DNA of 64,000 nt from Allacma fusca (taxonomy: Eukaryota; Arthropoda; Collembola; Symphypleona; Sminthuridae). A model generated the notes under the pieces. It was not told the DNA's origin. It saw only the letters and a program-made list of their open reading frames with translations, and ran no database searches. Location: NCBI GenBank assembly GCA_947179485.1, contig OX359246.1:18104001-18168000 (forward strand), read 5' to 3'. Shown here in pieces: positions 60,283 through 64,000 of the stretch (its first letter is position 1; each line of letters starts with the position of its first letter). The position numbers and the translations under genes are program-made.

Positions 60283-62247
60283 CAGGGTCGTTCGTACATC
60301 CTTGGACAGTGACGTCATGATTCATAACTTTTAGCGCGACTACAGGACATTTTATTTATTTTGAAATGTTGTTAGCAATAACATGTACAACGCAGTGCTC
60401 TCAATTTTACTCATTACTCGAATTTTTTATAAAGTGAGTAAGTGAGTATTGTACTTACTCGTACTCACATCTGCGAGTATGAGTAAGTAATGAGTAAGTA
60501 ATTTTAAAAAGGTTGATGTTTAAGTAAGTAAAGAGTAAGTACGAACACTCATTCCCCGGTGTAATGTAAGTAATGAGTAAGTAAGACGAACTGCAAAGTA
60601 TCAAAAAGTAAGTATTGAGTAAGTAAACTCTTCTTTACTGGAGTAACTACCATAGAAAAAATGTTCTCCGACAATATCCATGACTTATATATGGTTTATG
60701 GAGGGAGATAACACAGGCCATAGGCAAACAATGCCTTTAAATACTTGCGACGATGCAAATCGTTAAACTTGAGTCGTTGACTACACTACCAAAGGTGGCA
60801 GTGACGTGGATTATATTTGAAAATGAGTAAGTATTACTTGAGTACTATGCAGCAAAAGTAAGTAAAGAGTAAGTAATATCAGCTTATTTTTGCGAATAAG
60901 TAAGTAAAGAGTAAGTATTACACTGCGACCCGAAATTTTGAGGGAGTAAAGAGTAAGTCAGATAGCTACCATGAAGCCCCTGAGTAAGTAAAAAGTAAGT
61001 ACTGGACATCATGAGAGACAAAATTATGAGTAAAGAGTAAGTAAGGGTGTCTAACTGAGAGCACTGGTACAACGTGTGTAGAGAGTTTCATTGCGCTTCT
61101 CCGAAAACTTTACCCGCTAATACCCTCCAAAGTTGAGAGGTCTATAATATACGTTTCCGGCGAGCGCTTGACCCGATGTCATGGCAGGGGTCACTTATAA
61201 TTTTAAAATTTCGTGTTTTTTCAAAGTACAGTGACAGCTAGGATTATTTTCGTAAAAACTAGAGGGTTGGCTCTGCCATGACAGCTTCCAGAGCCAAACA
61301 AAGATAACCTGCGGAAAAGCCCGAAATTCGGTTTTTTCTGCAAGTGTTCTTAGTGACCTCCAGGGTAAAGTTATTGCGTCGAATTGAAATCTCCTAGAAC
61401 CCTGAGATTCCTGTGTGTACTTTGAATAGAATAATTCGCATGGATATTGTTGTAAGAACCAAAAAGATGATTCGTGTTCGAAGTTCATACGGAATTCATG
61501 CATGGATCATCTCCCGGGCATTTTGTAGAATCCCTGCAGGAATAAAATATATATTGTGTGCGGAAATCGAAGAAGGGATATTCGCCAGTGGTTGGAACTC
61601 TGGCCTACTAATATAAACAATATTTTAAGAAACATACGGCGACCAGCATACCTAAGGTAAAGGCGGAGGTGAGATTGTTAAAAAGCAAATTCACGCCCGG
61701 GTAACTACCGGAAGGGGCTTTCTGCTTCGATTAAAAGTGCCCTTTAAAGTTCACGCCAGTGCAGCCCACTATATTTACTGTGTCTCAAGCCATTTACCGC
61801 AAGGAAATTTTGGTTAGCGCCATGAGGATGATACCGCAAGTTTTAATGGACGTGATAACAGAGAAGACTCATAGATTGCCCAATATACCCGAGCATAAAT
61901 AGGCAGTCTGAAGAGTAAGACTATTATGATGAAAGTAAGTGAGGCCCACTTATCCATGAAGTCATCTGGAATATCAACACTTGCATATTTTTAATTTCGG
62001 GATAGGGAAATAATTCTTGTACCAACTAGGGTCTCGCCTAGCGCCGGACTCCGGAAACGCCCCCGAGAAGAGGGTCGTACGTTATGCCCTGTAGACTTTA
62101 ACCGAACCCGAGAAACCCGGTAAAACTTCGAGGGCATAGCAAAGGATATATGAGGAGCACAAAATAATTTTAATTGTGAATTTAGGCGCCTTCTTAGTTA
62201 CACAAACTAAATTTAAAAATCGGTCCAAGGATGTACGAACGACCCTG
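60283..62247. mobile_element. TIR element, Tc1/mariner-like, about 2 kb
   Basis: 24-bp perfect inverted termini starting CAGGGTCGTTCGTACATCCT, flanked by TA. Homologous sites in units A and B lack it. The only longer frame (61,195-61,503, minus, 102 residues) has no transposase motif I recognise. A 674-bp hAT-type element is nested at 60,393. Confidence 0.65.
60393..61066. mobile_element. hAT-type non-autonomous element, GAGTAAGTA motif
   Basis: Termini CAGTGCTCTCA and TGAGAGCACTG, with the 8-bp duplication GTACAACG at 60,385-60,392 and 61,067-61,074. Filled with GAGTAAGTAA/TTACTCATTACTC. No transposase. Confidence 0.8.
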
Positions 62248-63009
62248 TACAGTGTGAACGTTGTTAAGCATTTGCAAGAGCTTTCATTCATCATATTCAT
62301 ATGAGACGATACTGCTGATCAAAACGACTTCCTTTTCAACATTCATAAACGTTTTGATACCGATTTCTATAATTTTGTAATAAATGAAGGCTCTAAATGA
62401 ATGAGGGTTATTTTTGGAGGAAGCCTGAAGGAAGGGTAAATTAGTTAAAAAATTGAAGCAGGAGTGATGCTGATGAAAGACAAATAATTTTAAACGCTTC
62501 ATTTATTAGTAGAGAGAATTAAGTATTCTTTTTGAAGGCTTGAAGGAAGGCCATTTTATTTGGACTTTTCTGAGTTACTGCGAGGGAGAATAAATCTTTG
62601 ACTTATCTCTCACCTCAAGTTACTCATTTGATCCCGCATCACTCACAGCCAGCGAATTACCTTCAATTAGTCAGTTTCCCCCTAAAATACACTTTTGGTC
62701 ACTCCCCAACCAAATAATTCTACTGCAACAAAATGACATGGTGAATCATTGGATTTTAATATAATATTTCGAATTGTAAATAAAATATTGAGAGATAAAA
62801 AAAATATAAATCAGCAAAATTTGTGAAGCAAGTGTAAACCAAGATATTTTTTAATTTTTTTATTGCAACGGTTTAATACAGTTTAAAGTTTGTCCAACAT
62901 TTTTACGTCCGGAGACAGCATTTTTCACTGCGAAAGTTAATATTACACTAAAATGAATCTCCAGATTTCTACAAATACAGCGTTCTAAAATGTTTTTATA
63001 ACCGCCCAT

Positions 63010-63388
63010 GCAAAAACTGAAACCAACGGCTCACCACCGACCATGGCAATGCGCTGCAATCCAGCGACGGCCCAAAGCTGCTTTCCGTAGCAGTACCAAA
63101 CCCAGCTCAATCCCAGGTCTTACCCAAATGTGGCAAATAACTTCCGGCAGCATTCCGGAATGCTGGCGCTGGAGCCGTCCCGTAAAATTACCCGACCTGG
63201 CCAGTGCTGATAGAGATCTGGCCCATAACTGTAAAGCGAGAATCAAGCACATGCGCTATCCCATAAATGTACACGACGGCGGTTTATTATTTCCATCCGG
63301 CTGAATAAAGCTGATTGTGAGTCTACGCCATTCTTCACATAATAGCAAAAAGACAAGTCTGAACAAACTGCAATCTTTTAAAAGCGCC
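63010..63388. other. GC-richer segment upstream of the DUF4806-like gene
   Basis: From the end of unit C to about 63,330 the base composition rises sharply against its AT-rich surroundings. It holds a perfect 18-bp palindrome, CAGCATTCCGGAATGCTG, at 63,148-63,165. Frames in both directions are open for 70-100 codons but look like chance products of low stop density. It could be promoter/5' UTR or an inserted sequence. Confidence 0.4.
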
Positions 63389-64000
63389 ATGGGGCTATAT
63401 TATGTAATACAGTTTTCTAAAGACAACACAGTCGAGGTTGCGCCAGCCTCATGGCTGTTTGATAACAATAATCAATGCAATTGGCCGCACGAAATTACGG
63501 ATAAAGTAAAATTAAACAATTTAATTAAAAAAGGCAACCACCCAAGTGAAAATCCCAAAATTTCATGGAAAATTTTCCAGTGCAATGTACTACTGGGTTC
63601 AGGTAATTTAATATTTTTAATATTATATTATTTTTATTCTTTTTATTATTAATGACTTGGATGACTTGGTTATTTGGTGCTAATTCTTACTAAATAATCA
63701 TACTTATACGACTTACTACAAACATTATATACATCATTCCGTTGGCTTTAATTTCTTAATAAGTTTAGATGCTGATATTTAAATTTCAATTTGACTACTT
63801 TAGACGATCTCCATATTGCAAGAACGGGAGCAAAGAAAGCTTCGAAAGCGTTAGAAGATTCCAGAAGTGAATTTGATTTGACTGATGCTGAAGTTGGAAA
63901 TACGGGTGGTGGTCGCGTGTTAAGAAAACAAGCTCACCGATCAAATTACAAGATTTACAAGAATACGACTGTTTTTGACGAAGAGATCCAAATAGATGAC
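63389..64000 (+). CDS. DUF4806-like protein, 5' part (runs off window end)
   Basis: Exon 1 is 63,389-63,602, starting MGLYYVIQFSKDNTVEVAPA and ending in phase 1 at a GTAATT donor. Exon 2 starts at 63,804 after a TTTTAG acceptor and stays open to the window end, with a phase-consistent join. The N-terminal module (short beta strands, VEVAPxSWL, then CNWP, then W) matches the opening of a common arthropod and cnidarian gene type whose C-terminal domain is DUF4806. That domain would lie beyond the window. The second exon is acidic/basic and probably disordered linker. Function of the family is unknown. The start is the ATG that gives the domain its usual N-terminus; an in-frame upstream ATG at 63,317 is possible. 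Confidence 0.5.

Larger units (their letters stand above)
54266..63009. repeat. tandem unit C of the large segmental repeat
   Basis: Collinear with A and B from CACAAGTATCGTAT (also at 22,561) to ACCGCCCATGC, where it stops abruptly at about 63,009. It contains gene copy C and three inserted transposons. Confidence 0.65.

Noticed and set aside
63008..63304. 98-residue plus-strand protein
   Set aside because: No domain, both strands are equally open in a GC-richer stretch, and it crosses the repeat boundary.

Overview
The window is animal nuclear DNA: AT-rich, with GT-AG introns, short exons and a dense load of transposable elements. An F-box gene, a small secreted cysteine-rich gene, a DUF4806-like gene and a Gypsy/errantivirus-like LTR element all fit an arthropod. 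A springtail or similar hexapod is my guess, not something the sequence proves. No bacterial operon, CRISPR array, tRNA or rRNA was found.

Layout. 1-10,200: two tandem copies of a ~6 kb unit with an F-box gene on the minus strand. Copy 1 is cut by the window start; copy 2 (4,509-6,470) can be modelled as four exons. Remnants of an unrecognised gene and other duplicated flank follow each copy. 3,206-11,799: a 119-bp module occurs four times with no length change. The fourth copy supplies the last coding exon of a small secreted Kazal-like gene (11,781-13,105). 13,649-16,217: two hAT-type elements. 14,527-30,760 and 54,266-63,009: three copies (A, B, C) of a large unit carrying a seven-exon gene of unknown function on the minus strand, plus a broken fourth piece (D). 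Copies A and C are open throughout; B has a frameshift in its last exon. 31,144-33,381: more DNA transposons, some nested. 34,870-37,707: a decayed Gypsy-like element. 39,019-39,961: a hAT-type element. 41,128-48,888: an LTR retrotransposon with nearly identical 518-bp LTRs, a 200-N gap, a broken pol and three extra 3' ORFs, the last with a signal peptide and a C-terminal membrane segment. 49,592-54,130: nested transposons inside unit D. 58,887-62,247: three more DNA transposons inside unit C. 63,389-64,000: the 5' end of a DUF4806-like gene on the plus strand.

The clearest pattern is a set of eleven non-autonomous hAT-type elements in ten sequence families. Almost all have a perfect 8-bp target duplication, and each is built largely from one short reiterated motif. 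The other main point is the triplicated unknown gene, whose start codon is split by its first intron in all three copies.

All gene models were built by eye from open frames, splice consensus, phase and comparison between duplicate copies. No database search or transcript data were available.
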